Made by a program: the position numbers and the translations under genes. Shown here one piece after another: positions 1 to 8,654 of a stretch of DNA of 29,978 nucleotides (position 1 is the stretch's first letter; each line of letters begins with the position of its first letter). Source of the stretch: JALYNX01 sp035292605. Lineage in GTDB: Bacteria > Actinomycetota > Acidimicrobiia > Spongiisociales > ZC4RG35. The notes under the pieces were generated by a model. It was given only the letters and a program-made list of their open reading frames with translations, was not told the DNA's origin and made no database searches. The stretch lies in NCBI GenBank assembly GCA_035292605.1, contig DATDPT010000042.1, forward strand, positions 1 through 29,978, given 5' to 3'.

Positions 1-63
1 CTCCATCTCGGAGGCTTCGACACCGGTGTCATCACTTCCAAGCGAAGACGCCCGATCGGATAG
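1..63 (+). other. Possible 3' end of an upstream reading frame, unidentified
   Basis: Frame 1 is open from the window edge to a TAG at 61-63 and would encode about 20 residues ending in an Arg-rich stretch (KRRRPIG). It may be the tail of a gene lying outside the window, but there is too little sequence to recognise a family. The complementary strand is also open here, so the strand is uncertain. Confidence 0.2.
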
Positions 64-110
64 CTCCGATACCTGCGTGATAGGCTCGGCGACCCTTCCA
101 TCGATATCAC

Positions 111-114
111 GAGG
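111..114 (+). promoter_or_regulatory. Ribosome binding site of xylA
   Basis: GAGG lies 6 nt before the GTG at 121. It supports GTG as the start, because the first internal ATG lies beyond the conserved N-terminal region of the class II isomerase family. Confidence 0.6.
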
Positions 115-120
115 TTTGGC

Positions 121-1455
121 GTGGCCAATGACTTCTTCACCGACGTGACCGCGCCGATCCCTTTCGGGGGGCTCGAATCCAGCGACCCACTCGCCTTCAA
201 GGTCTACGAGCCAGACCGGATGGTTCTCGGCAAGCGAATGGAGGACCATCTCCGGATCGCGGTCTGCTTCTGGCACTCGTTCAACTGGCCCGGGTCCGAT
301 GTTTTCGGCACGGGGACTTTCGACCGGCCCTGGCTCGCTCCGGACGCCGACCCCATGGCGGCCGCTGCCAACAAGCTCGAAGCCGCCTTCGAGTTCCTCT
401 CGAAACTCGGCGTCCCTTTCTTCTGCTTCCACGATCGCGACGTTGCCCCCGAGGGCGCGTCGTTCAAGGAGACGAGGTCGAATCTCGAGGCGGTCATCAA
501 CCAAATCGAGGATCACATGTCCCGGACCGGCCTCCAGCTGCTCTGGGGAACCGCCAACCTGTTCAGCCACCCTCGATATGCGTCCGGGGCGGCAACCAAC
601 CCCGACCCGGAGGTGTTCGCCTACGCCGCGGCACAGGTGAAGCTGATGCTCGAGGCCACCCATCGTCTCGGTGGAGCCAACTACGTCCTCTGGGGGGGGC
701 GTGAGGGTTACGAGACCCTCCTCAACACGGATCTGGCGCGAGAGGAGACCCAGTTCGCAAAGTTCCTGGAGATGGTCGCGGAGCACAAGCACCGAATCGG
801 GTTCAAGGGAACCCTCCTCATCGAACCCAAGCCCCAGGAGCCCACCAAGCACCAGTACGACTACGACTGTGCCACGGTCCACGGGTTTCTCACCCGTCAC
901 GGCCTCGACGGCGAGTACCGGGTCAACATCGAGGCCAACCATGCCACTCTCGCCGGCCACAGCTTCCACCACGAAGTCGCCTATGCCACCGCCAATGGGA
1001 TCTTCGGCAGCATCGACGCCAACCGCGGCGACTATCAGAATGGTTGGGACACCGACCAGTTCCCCAATTCAGTGGACGAGCTCGCTCTTGCCCTCTACGA
1101 GATCATCCGCAGCGGCGGTTTCTCGACCGGTGGGTTCAACTTCGACGCCAAGCTGCGGCGACAGAGCATCGACCGCACCGACCTCTTCCACGGCCACATC
1201 GGCGGGATCGACACCTTGGCCCGGGCTCTCCTGGTCGCGGCGGACATGATCGAGAACAAGACACTGGAAGGCCCCCGCGAGGAGCGTTACGCGGGATGGT
1301 CCCACGGCATCGGAACCTCGATCCTCTCAGGTGAGCTCACCTTGGAGGCCCTGGAGGAGAAGGTCGCCTCCGGGGAGATCGATCCCAAGCCCAAGTCAGG
1401 GCGCCAGGAGTCGCTCGAGAACCAGGTGAATCAGCGGATCTGGGCCGCCGACTGA
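121..1455 (+). CDS. xylA: Xylose isomerase, class II
   Basis: Cytosolic enzyme that interconverts D-xylose and D-xylulose, the first step of the isomerase route of xylose use. The 444 aa length matches the class II family (about 440 aa, like the E. coli enzyme) rather than the roughly 390 aa class I enzymes typical of Streptomyces. Every key residue is visible and sits three positions later than in E. coli: His104 and Asp107 (FHDRD), Glu235 and Lys237 (IEPKP), Glu271 and His274 (EANH), Asp299 (SIDANRGD), Asp310 and Asp312 (GWDTDQ), and Asp342 (NFDAK). The family signature WGGREGYETL is at 191-200. GTG is the start, with GAGG 6 nt upstream. The gene converges on the xylFHG operon with a 28 bp gap. 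No xylulokinase gene is visible; it could lie upstream of the window. Confidence 0.97.
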   Translation: MANDFFTDVTAPIPFGGLESSDPLAFKVYEPDRMVLGKRMEDHLRIAVCFWHSFNWPGSDVFGTGTFDRPWLAPDADPMAAAANKLEAAFEFLSKLGVPFFCFHDRDVAPEGASFKETRSNLEAVINQIEDHMSRTGLQLLWGTANLFSHPRYASGAATNPDPEVFAYAAAQVKLMLEATHRLGGANYVLWGGREGYETLLNTDLAREETQFAKFLEMVAEHKHRIGFKGTLLIEPKPQEPTKHQYDYDCATVHGFLTRHGLDGEYRVNIEANHATLAGHSFHHEVAYATANGIFGSIDANRGDYQNGWDTDQFPNSVDELALALYEIIRSGGFSTGGFNFDAKLRRQSIDRTDLFHGHIGGIDTLARALLVAADMIENKTLEGPREERYAGWSHGIGTSILSGELTLEALEEKVASGEIDPKPKSGRQESLENQVNQRIWAAD

Positions 1456-1483
1456 CCAGCAGCGCCCACGGCTTTGGTGCGGC

Positions 1484-2191
1484 CTACCCCCAGGAGGTCT
1501 CGGTCACCGGGCGCAGCGCCACCTCGAGGATTCGGTGGTTGCGAGGACGGGTGAGCACGAAGAGGACGACCTCGGCGACGTCTTGGGGCGTCATCATTCC
1601 CTCCAGCTCCGGCATCTCCGGGGTCCGGCCTCGTCCCATGGCGAAGTCGGTCGCCACCCCGCCCGGGCAGACATTGGTGCAGCGCACCCCCTGCTCCCGT
1701 AGCTCGTGGTCGAGAGCCCGGGTGAAGCCAACCTGGGCGAATTTCGAGGCGCAATAGACGGCCTCGTAGGGAAGACCCCGACGTCCGGCCTCACTGGCCA
1801 GGGTCACGATGTCTGCGGCATCGCTACCCAGCAGATAGGGCAGCGCAGCCCGCACCGCATAAAGCGTTCCCTTGACGTTGATGTCGATCATCTCCTCCAT
1901 CTGCTCGGGAGGGAGATCCAGAAACGAGCCATAGGCACCGACACCAGCGTTGGCGACCAGAACATCGAGGCCTCCGAACCGATCGACGGTTGCGGAAACC
2001 AGGGAGTCGAGATCAGCAGGATCCCGCACGTCGCAGGGTTGGGCCAAAGCGCCTTCGATGCCAAGGTCGTCCCCGCTCCTCGAGGCCAATGCGAGCCGGG
2101 CCCCCTCCGCTGCCAAGCCTCGGGCGACGGCGGCCCCGATGCCACGGCTGGCCCCGGTTACCAGCGCGACTCTCCCTTCCAGCTTGCCCAT
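1484..2191 (-). CDS. Short-chain dehydrogenase/reductase
   Basis: Classical SDR oxidoreductase of 235 aa. The cofactor motif TGASRGIG is at 12-19, NAG at 81-83, the catalytic Ser133 in LASEAG, and Tyr146/Lys150 in the YxxxK motif. Asn105 completes the usual tetrad. The region after the first beta-alpha-beta unit reads ASRSGDD, and an Arg there is compatible with NADP(H) but does not prove it. The gene starts 25 bp after the ATPase gene ends on the same strand, so it is probably the last gene of the xylose transport operon and may act on a sugar or sugar-derived alcohol. The substrate cannot be read from sequence; a housekeeping SDR of unrelated function is possible. Confidence 0.9.
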   Translation of the reverse strand: MGKLEGRVALVTGASRGIGAAVARGLAAEGARLALASRSGDDLGIEGALAQPCDVRDPADLDSLVSATVDRFGGLDVLVANAGVGAYGSFLDLPPEQMEEMIDINVKGTLYAVRAALPYLLGSDAADIVTLASEAGRRGLPYEAVYCASKFAQVGFTRALDHELREQGVRCTNVCPGGVATDFAMGRGRTPEMPELEGMMTPQDVAEVVLFVLTRPRNHRILEVALRPVTETSWG

Positions 2192-2216
2192 TCGATTCCC
2201 TCCCAGGGGTATTGGT

Positions 2217-2999
2217 TCAGCCGTGGAGCTGCTCGAGCTCGATTTCGGTGATTTCCTCGGGCAGCTTTCCGATGATGATCATGGCGAGGACTTCGTCCAT
2301 GGTCACATCGTCTTTGTTCACCGTCCCCACCAGCTTCCCCTGGAGCATGACGCTGATCCGGTCAGCCAGATCGTAGACGTCGTGGATGTCGTGGCTGATG
2401 AGGATGATGCCGATCCCCTCGCGCTTGAGTTGTCTTATGAGATCTCTCACCTGTTCGGTCTCTGCGGGACCAAGCGCCGCCGTCGGCTCGTCCATGATCA
2501 GAATCCGGGCGTTGAAGTGCACGGCCCTGGCGATGGCTACCGACTGCCGCTGACCACCGGACAACGAGCTCACCGGTGACTTGAAGTTCTCGAACTTGGG
2601 ATTGAGACGCCCCATGATCCGCCGGGTCGCGTCCTCCATCGAGGAGTCGTCAAGGGTTCTCCAACGAGTCGTCAGCTCCCGGCCGAGAAACATGTTGCCC
2701 GGGGCATCGATGTTGTCGGCGAGGGCCAGGGTCTGATAGATGGTCTCGATACCGAGGGCCTTGGCGTCTCTGGGGGTGTTGATCGTCACCGGCTCACCGT
2801 CGATGTAAATCTGCCCAGAATCCGCCTTCTGTGCGCCGGACAGGGTCTTGATCAGTGTGGATTTCCCTGCGCCGTTGCCACCGACCAGCCCAACGATCTC
2901 TCCGGGGTGCACGTCGATGGTCACATCCTTGACCGCATGAACACCACCGAAGGAAACGCTCATATTCTCCATCTCGACCAGGGGTGCCGTTTGGGTCAC
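2217..2999 (-). CDS. xylG: Xylose-type ABC transporter ATP-binding protein, single domain
   Basis: ATPase of a CUT2-type sugar importer acting at the inner face of the membrane. One complete nucleotide-binding domain fills the 260 aa: Walker A GGNGAGKST at 40-48, Q-loop Gln89, signature LSGGQ at 146-150, Walker B ILIMDE at 166-171, and switch His203. E. coli XylG is about 510 aa with two tandem domains, so this protein must work as a homodimer, as in single-domain relatives such as FrcA. Its start codon overlaps the permease stop by 4 bp (ATGA), which indicates translational coupling. Assignment to xylose rests on the linked XylF-like binding protein and on xylA; the domain itself is not substrate-specific. 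Confidence 0.92.
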   Translation of the reverse strand: MTQTAPLVEMENMSVSFGGVHAVKDVTIDVHPGEIVGLVGGNGAGKSTLIKTLSGAQKADSGQIYIDGEPVTINTPRDAKALGIETIYQTLALADNIDAPGNMFLGRELTTRWRTLDDSSMEDATRRIMGRLNPKFENFKSPVSSLSGGQRQSVAIARAVHFNARILIMDEPTAALGPAETEQVRDLIRQLKREGIGIILISHDIHDVYDLADRISVMLQGKLVGTVNKDDVTMDEVLAMIIIGKLPEEITEIELEQLHG

Positions 3000-4312
3000 G
3001 TCGCGGCCCTCCGTCTGTAGATCACGTCGACTGCAACTGCAGCCACGAGGACGATGCCGACCACGATGTCCTGGTAAGGCGCATCGACGCCAAGCAAGAC
3101 CATCCCCGATTGCAGAGACTGCATCACAAGGGCTCCGAGCACGGCCCCGAAGATGGTCCCTACTCCGCCGGCGAGTGACGTCCCACCAATGACTGCCGCC
3201 GCTATGACATACAACTCGGCGAGTGTTCCCAAGCCACTCGTGCCGGCATTGAGCCGAGCCAATTGGACCGCGGCACCAAGGCCGACCAATAGCCCCATGA
3301 GCATGAACGTCGTCATCACGGTTCGTCTGGTCTTTATGCCACCCAGAGCAGCGGCCTCGGGATTACCCCCGATAGCAAACACATACCGGCCATAACGACG
3401 ACGGGTCGCGACAAAGGTCATGATGATGGCGGTACCGATCGCGATCAGTACCGGGGTGGCCAGTCCCAACGGTATCTGCAGCCCGCCTTCCGGCCAGGCG
3501 ATACCGTTGGCCTCGGCATACTCCCGGGCCAGATTCTCCGACATGTAGTACTGATTGAGGAACCAAACCGCGAGGAGGACCACACCACAGCCCAGGGCCG
3601 CCAAGGTGACATCGGCCCACATCGGCCGGAGTCTGAATCTGAATTTACGACGCTGTCTTCGACCGTTCCAGAGCAGCATCACAATCCCGACGCAGGCAAT
3701 CGCCGCTACAACCCAACTCGCCGTCCCGCCGATGGTGCCCCGCGATCCGCCGCCGAGCAGTTGAAATGTGGGGTCCATGGGGGCGATGGTGCGCCCGCTC
3801 GCCAGTGCCCAGGCCACACCGCGCCATACCAGCAGACCACCAAGGGTGACGATGAAGGAGGGAACGCCGACATAGGCAACGACGAAGCCCTGGAGCGCTC
3901 CGAAGGTGGCGCCGAGGAGCAACCCTGCCGCGACGGCGATGATCCAGGTTGCCGGATGGTTGAGACCGATGATGTCGGGGAGGATCTCGACCTGGATCAC
4001 CGCCATTGTCATTGCGACCATTCCCAACATCGAACCCACTGAGAGGTCGATATTGCGCGAGACGATGACCAAGACCATCCCGGTGGCCATGATGGCTACG
4101 ACCGAAGTCTGGACTGAGAGAAACCAGAGATTGCGTGGCGAGATAAAGGTGCCACCGGAGAGGATGTGAAAACCGACCCAGATGACGAGGAGGGCGACGA
4201 TCATCCCGAGGAGTCGGGTGTCGATCTCGAGCTTCGAGATCAGGGAGCCCCCAGACTGCTCGTCGGGTGCCGTCAGGCCAGTTTCGCCCTTGGTTTCCTC
4301 TGTTATTGCCAT
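2996..4312 (-). CDS. xylH: Xylose-type ABC transporter permease
   Basis: Integral membrane permease of the BPD_transp_2 family (XylH/GguB type), 438 aa. A polar N-terminal tail of about 30 residues precedes roughly ten hydrophobic segments. A charged loop around 215-230 (RRQRRKFRFRLR) interrupts the membrane part, a long insert typical of XylH/GguB but not of RbsC. The family signature GRYVFAIGGNPEAAALGGI near residues 310-330 is the cytoplasmic loop that contacts the ATPase. It overlaps the ATPase gene by 4 bp. The ATG lies only 16 nt beyond a strong hairpin in the operon, and the ribosome-binding sequence in between is weak, which suggests that the permease is made in smaller amounts than the binding protein. 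Confidence 0.93.
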   Translation of the reverse strand: MAITEETKGETGLTAPDEQSGGSLISKLEIDTRLLGMIVALLVIWVGFHILSGGTFISPRNLWFLSVQTSVVAIMATGMVLVIVSRNIDLSVGSMLGMVAMTMAVIQVEILPDIIGLNHPATWIIAVAAGLLLGATFGALQGFVVAYVGVPSFIVTLGGLLVWRGVAWALASGRTIAPMDPTFQLLGGGSRGTIGGTASWVVAAIACVGIVMLLWNGRRQRRKFRFRLRPMWADVTLAALGCGVVLLAVWFLNQYYMSENLAREYAEANGIAWPEGGLQIPLGLATPVLIAIGTAIIMTFVATRRRYGRYVFAIGGNPEAAALGGIKTRRTVMTTFMLMGLLVGLGAAVQLARLNAGTSGLGTLAELYVIAAAVIGGTSLAGGVGTIFGAVLGALVMQSLQSGMVLLGVDAPYQDIVVGIVLVAAVAVDVIYRRRAAT

Positions 4313-4328
4313 CGCGTCTCGTTGGAAA

Positions 4329-4370
4329 GTACACGCCGCGCCCCCGAAGAGTCGGGAGCGCGGCGTGCAC
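4329..4370 (-). terminator. Intra-operon stem-loop between xylF and xylH
   Basis: Two 19-base arms (4329-4347 and 4352-4370) pair with only two non-Watson-Crick positions around a 4-nt loop; the stem is almost entirely G-C. In the direction of transcription it begins 48 nt after the xylF stop and is followed only by a short T run (TTTCC), then the xylH start. It looks like an attenuating or mRNA-stabilising hairpin rather than a full intrinsic terminator. Confidence 0.75.
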
Positions 4371-4418
4371 CTATTGTTCGAACTCGGTCAACTCAGCTCA
4401 CGTGAGCCGATTTCCCGT

Positions 4419-5486
4419 TCATTCGCAGGCGGCAACCCCAGCGGCGGTGTTGGCGCAGAGTTCCTCGACCGAGATCCACCCTGCGTCCACAACGAGATCC
4501 AGATTGTCTTGTGTGATCGGGATCGGGGTGAGCAAGATCGAGGTCATCGAGTTCCCACCCGGGGAGTCGAACTGAACCACACCGGTCACGTCGCCAATGG
4601 CGGCGCCCTGAGCGAGTTGGACCGCAGCTTCACCGGCTGCTGTACCCAACTCACGAGCGTCCTTCCACACCGAGACCGACTGGCTGCCTGCGGCCACGCG
4701 TGCCAGCGCAGCGAGGTCGCCGTCCTGACCCGAGACCGGCACCGACAGACCCACAGCTTCGAGCGCTGCTACCACACCGCCGGCCATGCCGTCGTTCTCA
4801 GAGAGGACGGCATCGATGGCGTTGGCTTCTTGGGTCAGGCACTGCTCCATGTTGGTCTGAGCGATGGCCGGATCCCAGTTGTCGGTGTACGTCTCACAGG
4901 CGATGTTGATGGTCCCCGCGGCCGCGGCCTCACCGATAACCTGCTCGTAACCCGCACGCAAGAAGTCGGCATTGGCATCGGCCGAGTTGCCCTTGATGAT
5001 GGCGTAATTGCCCTCGGGCACGAGCCCGAAGATCACCTCGGCCTGGAGACGCCCCACCCCGACGTTGTCGAAGGTGATGTACAGAGCTTCGGGGTTCTCG
5101 ATCAACCTGTCGTAGGCGATGACCGGGATTCCTTGCTCGAGGGCGCTGTCCACCGCAGGCAGGATCGCTGTCCCGTCCTGGGCCAGGATGATGATGACAT
5201 CCGCCCCGTCGGTGATCAGCTGCTCCACGTCCGCGATCTGCTGTTCTGCCGAAGAGCCGGCATCGGTGTTGATGTAGGTGCCCCCGGCCCCCTCGATGGC
5301 GGACACGATCGCAGGCTCATCCCACAGAGCCCACCGCTCCTCGTTGTAGTTGTTCCACGAGACACCGACAGTGAAGCCCTCGCCTTCCCCGCCAGTCGTA
5401 GCGGTGGTGTCGTCACCACCGCAGGCGGCGATCACCATCACGATCACGGCCAGAAACGCCATGAATCGGCGATTCAACATTTTCAT
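4419..5486 (-). CDS. xylF: D-xylose-binding lipoprotein of ABC transporter
   Basis: Extracytoplasmic solute-binding protein, 355 aa, anchored as a lipoprotein: a basic N-terminus, a hydrophobic segment, then a lipobox VIAAC with Cys22, followed by an acidic/Thr/Gly linker. The mature part is a two-lobed Peripla_BP_4-type domain. It shares with E. coli XylF the ligand-region strings NEERW (close to LERW), AYDRLI, TFDNVGVGRLQAE, SGQDGDLA and LLTPIPI. That is good support for xylose rather than ribose or galactose. A strong SD (AGGAAGG in 5491-5500) lies just before the ATG. It is the first gene of the operon xylF-xylH-xylG-SDR and is divergent from the UnbV-like gene. Confidence 0.93.
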   Translation of the reverse strand: MKMLNRRFMAFLAVIVMVIAACGGDDTTATTGGEGEGFTVGVSWNNYNEERWALWDEPAIVSAIEGAGGTYINTDAGSSAEQQIADVEQLITDGADVIIILAQDGTAILPAVDSALEQGIPVIAYDRLIENPEALYITFDNVGVGRLQAEVIFGLVPEGNYAIIKGNSADANADFLRAGYEQVIGEAAAAGTINIACETYTDNWDPAIAQTNMEQCLTQEANAIDAVLSENDGMAGGVVAALEAVGLSVPVSGQDGDLAALARVAAGSQSVSVWKDARELGTAAGEAAVQLAQGAAIGDVTGVVQFDSPGGNSMTSILLTPIPITQDNLDLVVDAGWISVEELCANTAAGVAACE

Positions 5487-5569
5487 TGATTTCCTTCCTC
5501 CAGTGAATGTCGTCCTAGGACAGGACCGGCGTACTGTAGCTACACCTGGTCGACGCGACTCACAAAAGC
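5487..5569. promoter_or_regulatory. Shared divergent control region with two perfect palindromes
   Basis: This 83 bp gap separates the divergent xylF and UnbV-like genes and must hold both promoters. It contains two perfect 10-bp palindromes, GTCCTAGGAC at 5512-5521 and TGTAGCTACA at 5535-5544, with centres 23 bp apart, about two helical turns. They are candidate operators for a sugar-responsive regulator not encoded nearby. I could not place convincing -35/-10 pairs. Confidence 0.4.
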
Positions 5570-7270
5570 ATGACGAACCTCAAGACCGGACCCCGAACCA
5601 AGTCGGGCCCCCGCCTGCCGTTGGGCGCCTGGCTGGTCGGAGGCATCGTGGCCGGATCACTCCTCGCGATTGGGGTCCTCGCTTTGGTCAGGGTGGTCAT
5701 CGATTCCGGCGGCCCACCGCAGGCGATGCCTTCCCCGCAGTTCATCGAGGAAGCAATTTCCGCCGGCGTCGACCATGTCTATGACGGCGAGTTCACCTTC
5801 TTTGTCGGCGGAGGGGTCGCCGTCTTCGACTGCAATGCCGACCAACTCCCTGACCTCTACTTGGCCGGTGGTGTCAACCCGGCTGCCCTCTACAGCAACC
5901 AGAGCCCGGTGGGCGGCAAGTTGCGATTCGACCAAGTGAGCAGTCCGGTCACCGACCTCACATCGGTCACCGGGGCCTACCCACTCGATGTGGACGGGGA
6001 CGGCATCGTCGACCTCGCAGTCTTGAGATTCGGCGAGAACGTGATGCTGCATGGGCTCGGCGATTGCCGTTTCGAACCGGCCAACGAGATCTGGGGCGTC
6101 GACGGAGGCAATGAATGGACCACCGCCTTCAGCGCTCAGTGGGAGGGCCAGGCGCCGCTACCCACCCTTGCCTTCGGCACGTACGTCAAACTATCGGACA
6201 CCGGGGAACGGCAGGGCTGCTCGGACAGCGTCATGTTCAGACCCGAGGAGACGGCCACGTACGGCGCTCCAATCCCTCTGTCCCCCGGGTGGTGCACCCT
6301 CTCGATCCTCTTCAGCGATTGGGACCGTTCGGGACGGCGCGACCTGAGGATGACCAACGACCGTCACTATTACCGCGACGGTGAGGAGCAGCTATGGCGG
6401 GTAGGGGAAGGGGAACCGCCCCGTCTCTACACCGAGGAGGAGGGTTGGCAAACGATGAAAATCTGGGGGATGGCCATCGCCTCCCATGACCTGACCGGTG
6501 ACGGGCTCCCCGAGGTGTTCCTGACCAGTCAGGGCGACAATAAGCTGCAAACCCTGGTCGACGGAGCGACCGAGCCGAACTACGTCGACATCGCACTCGA
6601 CCGCGGCGCCAACGCACACCGCCCCTTCGCCGGCGCCGACACTGTGTTGCCCTCCACCGCCTGGCATGCCGAATTCCAGGATGTGAACAACGACACCTTC
6701 GTGGACCTGTTCATCGCCAAAGGCAACGTGGAGGCGATGCCGGAGTTCGCTTCGGACGACCCGAGCAACCTCCTCTTGGGCAATCCAGATGGGACGTTCA
6801 CGGAGAGCGCCGAAGCGGCGGGGATCGTGAACTTCGACCGGGGAAGAGGCGCAGCCCTGGCCGACTTCAACCTCGACGGGCTCTTGGACCTGGTGGAGGT
6901 GAACCGGCGGGAGAACATCAAGTTGTGGCGTAACGTCGGATCTGGTGAAGCGGACCAATCAGCGCCCATGGGTGGATGGATCGCACTCCAACTCGAACAG
7001 CCAGGCCCCAACCGTGACGCCATCGGCTCATGGATCGAGGTCCGGACCGGCAATCGGACGATGGAACGCGAGCTGACCGTCGGCGGCGGTCACGCCGGTG
7101 GCCAACTGGGATGGATCCACTTCGGGTTGGGAACGGAAGACGAAGCCGAGATTCGCGTGCAGTGGCCCGATGGCGAGAAGGGACCATGGATGACCGTCGA
7201 TGCGAATCAGTTCGTGATGATCGAGCGAGGCAAGTCCGAGGCGCATCCGTGGCTTCCCCCTCAGAGTTGA
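5570..7270 (+). CDS. Membrane-anchored CRTAC1/UnbV-type FG-GAP repeat protein
   Basis: Protein of 566 aa with a single N-terminal transmembrane segment (about 18-43) and a large extracytoplasmic part. Six Asp-rich loops of the FG-GAP/VCBS type, which usually bind calcium in a beta-propeller, are visible: 87-95, 140-148, 250-258, 307-316, 371-379 and 432-440. The C-terminus (about 481-548) is an ASPIC/UnbV domain, recognisable from NRDAIGSWIEV, the GGG at 505-507 and VQWPDG. The family is named from human CRTAC1 and from UnbV of enediyne clusters; its biochemical role is not established. No SD is evident before the ATG at 5570. The M24-like gene follows after 7 bp, so the two probably form an operon. 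An UnbU-like partner is encoded about 2.6 kb downstream on the other strand. Confidence 0.9.
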   Translation: MTNLKTGPRTKSGPRLPLGAWLVGGIVAGSLLAIGVLALVRVVIDSGGPPQAMPSPQFIEEAISAGVDHVYDGEFTFFVGGGVAVFDCNADQLPDLYLAGGVNPAALYSNQSPVGGKLRFDQVSSPVTDLTSVTGAYPLDVDGDGIVDLAVLRFGENVMLHGLGDCRFEPANEIWGVDGGNEWTTAFSAQWEGQAPLPTLAFGTYVKLSDTGERQGCSDSVMFRPEETATYGAPIPLSPGWCTLSILFSDWDRSGRRDLRMTNDRHYYRDGEEQLWRVGEGEPPRLYTEEEGWQTMKIWGMAIASHDLTGDGLPEVFLTSQGDNKLQTLVDGATEPNYVDIALDRGANAHRPFAGADTVLPSTAWHAEFQDVNNDTFVDLFIAKGNVEAMPEFASDDPSNLLLGNPDGTFTESAEAAGIVNFDRGRGAALADFNLDGLLDLVEVNRRENIKLWRNVGSGEADQSAPMGGWIALQLEQPGPNRDAIGSWIEVRTGNRTMERELTVGGGHAGGQLGWIHFGLGTEDEAEIRVQWPDGEKGPWMTVDANQFVMIERGKSEAHPWLPPQS

Positions 7271-7277
7271 AGGTGCG

Positions 7278-8654
7278 ATGAGCAGGGCACGGCTGGCCGA
7301 GGTCACCCTGCCCGAGTTCGGCATGCCGGAGGTCATGCCCGAGATCCCGGCGACGGTGTATCAGGACCGTCTCACCCGGCTCCGCCAACGGGCCGTCGAG
7401 CGCGGCTACGACTGCCTGGTGATCTATGCCGACAGAGAGCACAGCGCCAACCTCTCCTATCTGACCGGCTTCGACCCTCGCTTCGAGGAAGCGATCCTGA
7501 TCGTCGGGCCGACCGACGAACCAGCCATCCTGGTGGGGAACGAGTGCTACGGAATGGCCGGGGCCGCGCCTCTGACCATGCGCCGTCATCTGTTCCAGGA
7601 CCTCAGCCTTCCCGGTCAGCCAAGGGATCGCTCCCGAGCGTTGCCTGAGATCCTGGCCTACGAGGGCATCCACCGTGGGAGTCACGTCGGGGTGATCGGA
7701 TGGAAGGAATACTCCGACCGTGAGCTCATGGAAGTCCCGGCCTTCATCGTTGACCTGTTGCGCCGTTTGACGGGCCCCACCGGGACGGTCGAGAACGCCA
7801 ACGACCTGCTGATCGGGTCAGCCGACGGACTCCGGGTCATCAACGAGGTGGAGCAACTCGCAGCCTTCGAGTACGCCTCCTGTCACACCTCGAACGGGGT
7901 GCGCCAGCTGCTCACGGGGTTGGAGCCCGGCATGACGGAGCAGGAGGCGGTTCGCCTTCTCCAGTGGAACGGCATGCCGCTCTCCTGTCATCTGATGCTG
8001 ACCGCGGGACCCCGAGCCTCATTGGGACTGCTCAGCCCCGGCGACCGCCCGATCGAGCGAGGAGACCCATTCACCGTGGCCTTCGGCATCTGGGGCGCCC
8101 TGAACTGCCGGGCCGGCTTCGTGGTCGAAGACGCCGAGGAGCTCCCGGGCGAGATCAGGGACTATGTCGACCGGCTGGTTGGGCCCTATTTCGAGGCGGT
8201 GGCCGAGTGGTACGGAGCGCTCCATATCGGGCAAACAGGCGGCGTGCTGCAGGAGATCATCGACCGCCACCTCGGCGACCCGTTCTTCGGGATATTCCTC
8301 AACCCCGGCCATCAGATCCATCTCGACGAGTGGGTCAACTCACCGATCGCGCCCGGATCGATGATCGAGCTCCGCTCGGGGATGGCGTTCCAGGTGGACA
8401 TCATCCCGGCGACCGGCACCGAGTATTTCACCACGAACATCGAGGACGGCATCGCCCTCGCCGATCAATCCTTGCGTGACGCCTTCGCTGCGGGCTACCC
8501 GGCGGCATGGGCGAGGATCCAGGCGAGACGTGACTTCATGGCCAACGATCTCGGCATCGCGTTGCACCCCGACCTCCTCCCCTTCTCCAACATCCCCGCA
8601 TATCTGGCGCCGTTTCTGCTCCGACCCGACCGGGTGATGACCATCACGGGCTGA
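7278..8654 (+). CDS. M24-fold (Xaa-Pro peptidase/creatinase-like) protein lacking metal ligands
   Basis: 458 aa with a creatinase-like N-terminal domain (about 30-170; LSYLTGFDPRFEEA at 59-72) and a pita-bread M24 domain (about 190-440). Catalytic peptidases of this fold use Asp, Asp, His, Glu, Glu to hold two metals. Here both Asp positions are lost: the segment after RGDPF (262-266) reads VAFG instead of a D-containing strand, and the second reads CRAGF. The first Glu is replaced by Asp374 (FQVD). His345/His348 (GHQIHLDEW) and Glu389 (NIEDG) remain. It is therefore unlikely to be a standard aminopeptidase. It could be a metal-independent hydrolase, as creatinase is, or a binding protein. 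SD-like GAAGGTG precedes the ATG. Its 3' end overlaps the convergent oxidoreductase gene by 11 bp. Confidence 0.82.
   Translation: MSRARLAEVTLPEFGMPEVMPEIPATVYQDRLTRLRQRAVERGYDCLVIYADREHSANLSYLTGFDPRFEEAILIVGPTDEPAILVGNECYGMAGAAPLTMRRHLFQDLSLPGQPRDRSRALPEILAYEGIHRGSHVGVIGWKEYSDRELMEVPAFIVDLLRRLTGPTGTVENANDLLIGSADGLRVINEVEQLAAFEYASCHTSNGVRQLLTGLEPGMTEQEAVRLLQWNGMPLSCHLMLTAGPRASLGLLSPGDRPIERGDPFTVAFGIWGALNCRAGFVVEDAEELPGEIRDYVDRLVGPYFEAVAEWYGALHIGQTGGVLQEIIDRHLGDPFFGIFLNPGHQIHLDEWVNSPIAPGSMIELRSGMAFQVDIIPATGTEYFTTNIEDGIALADQSLRDAFAAGYPAAWARIQARRDFMANDLGIALHPDLLPFSNIPAYLAPFLLRPDRVMTITG

Noticed and set aside
4182..5489. Long open frame on + opposite xylF
   Set aside because: It runs antisense to a clearly recognisable binding protein and a hairpin, has no SD or family features, and is typical of GC-rich shadow frames.
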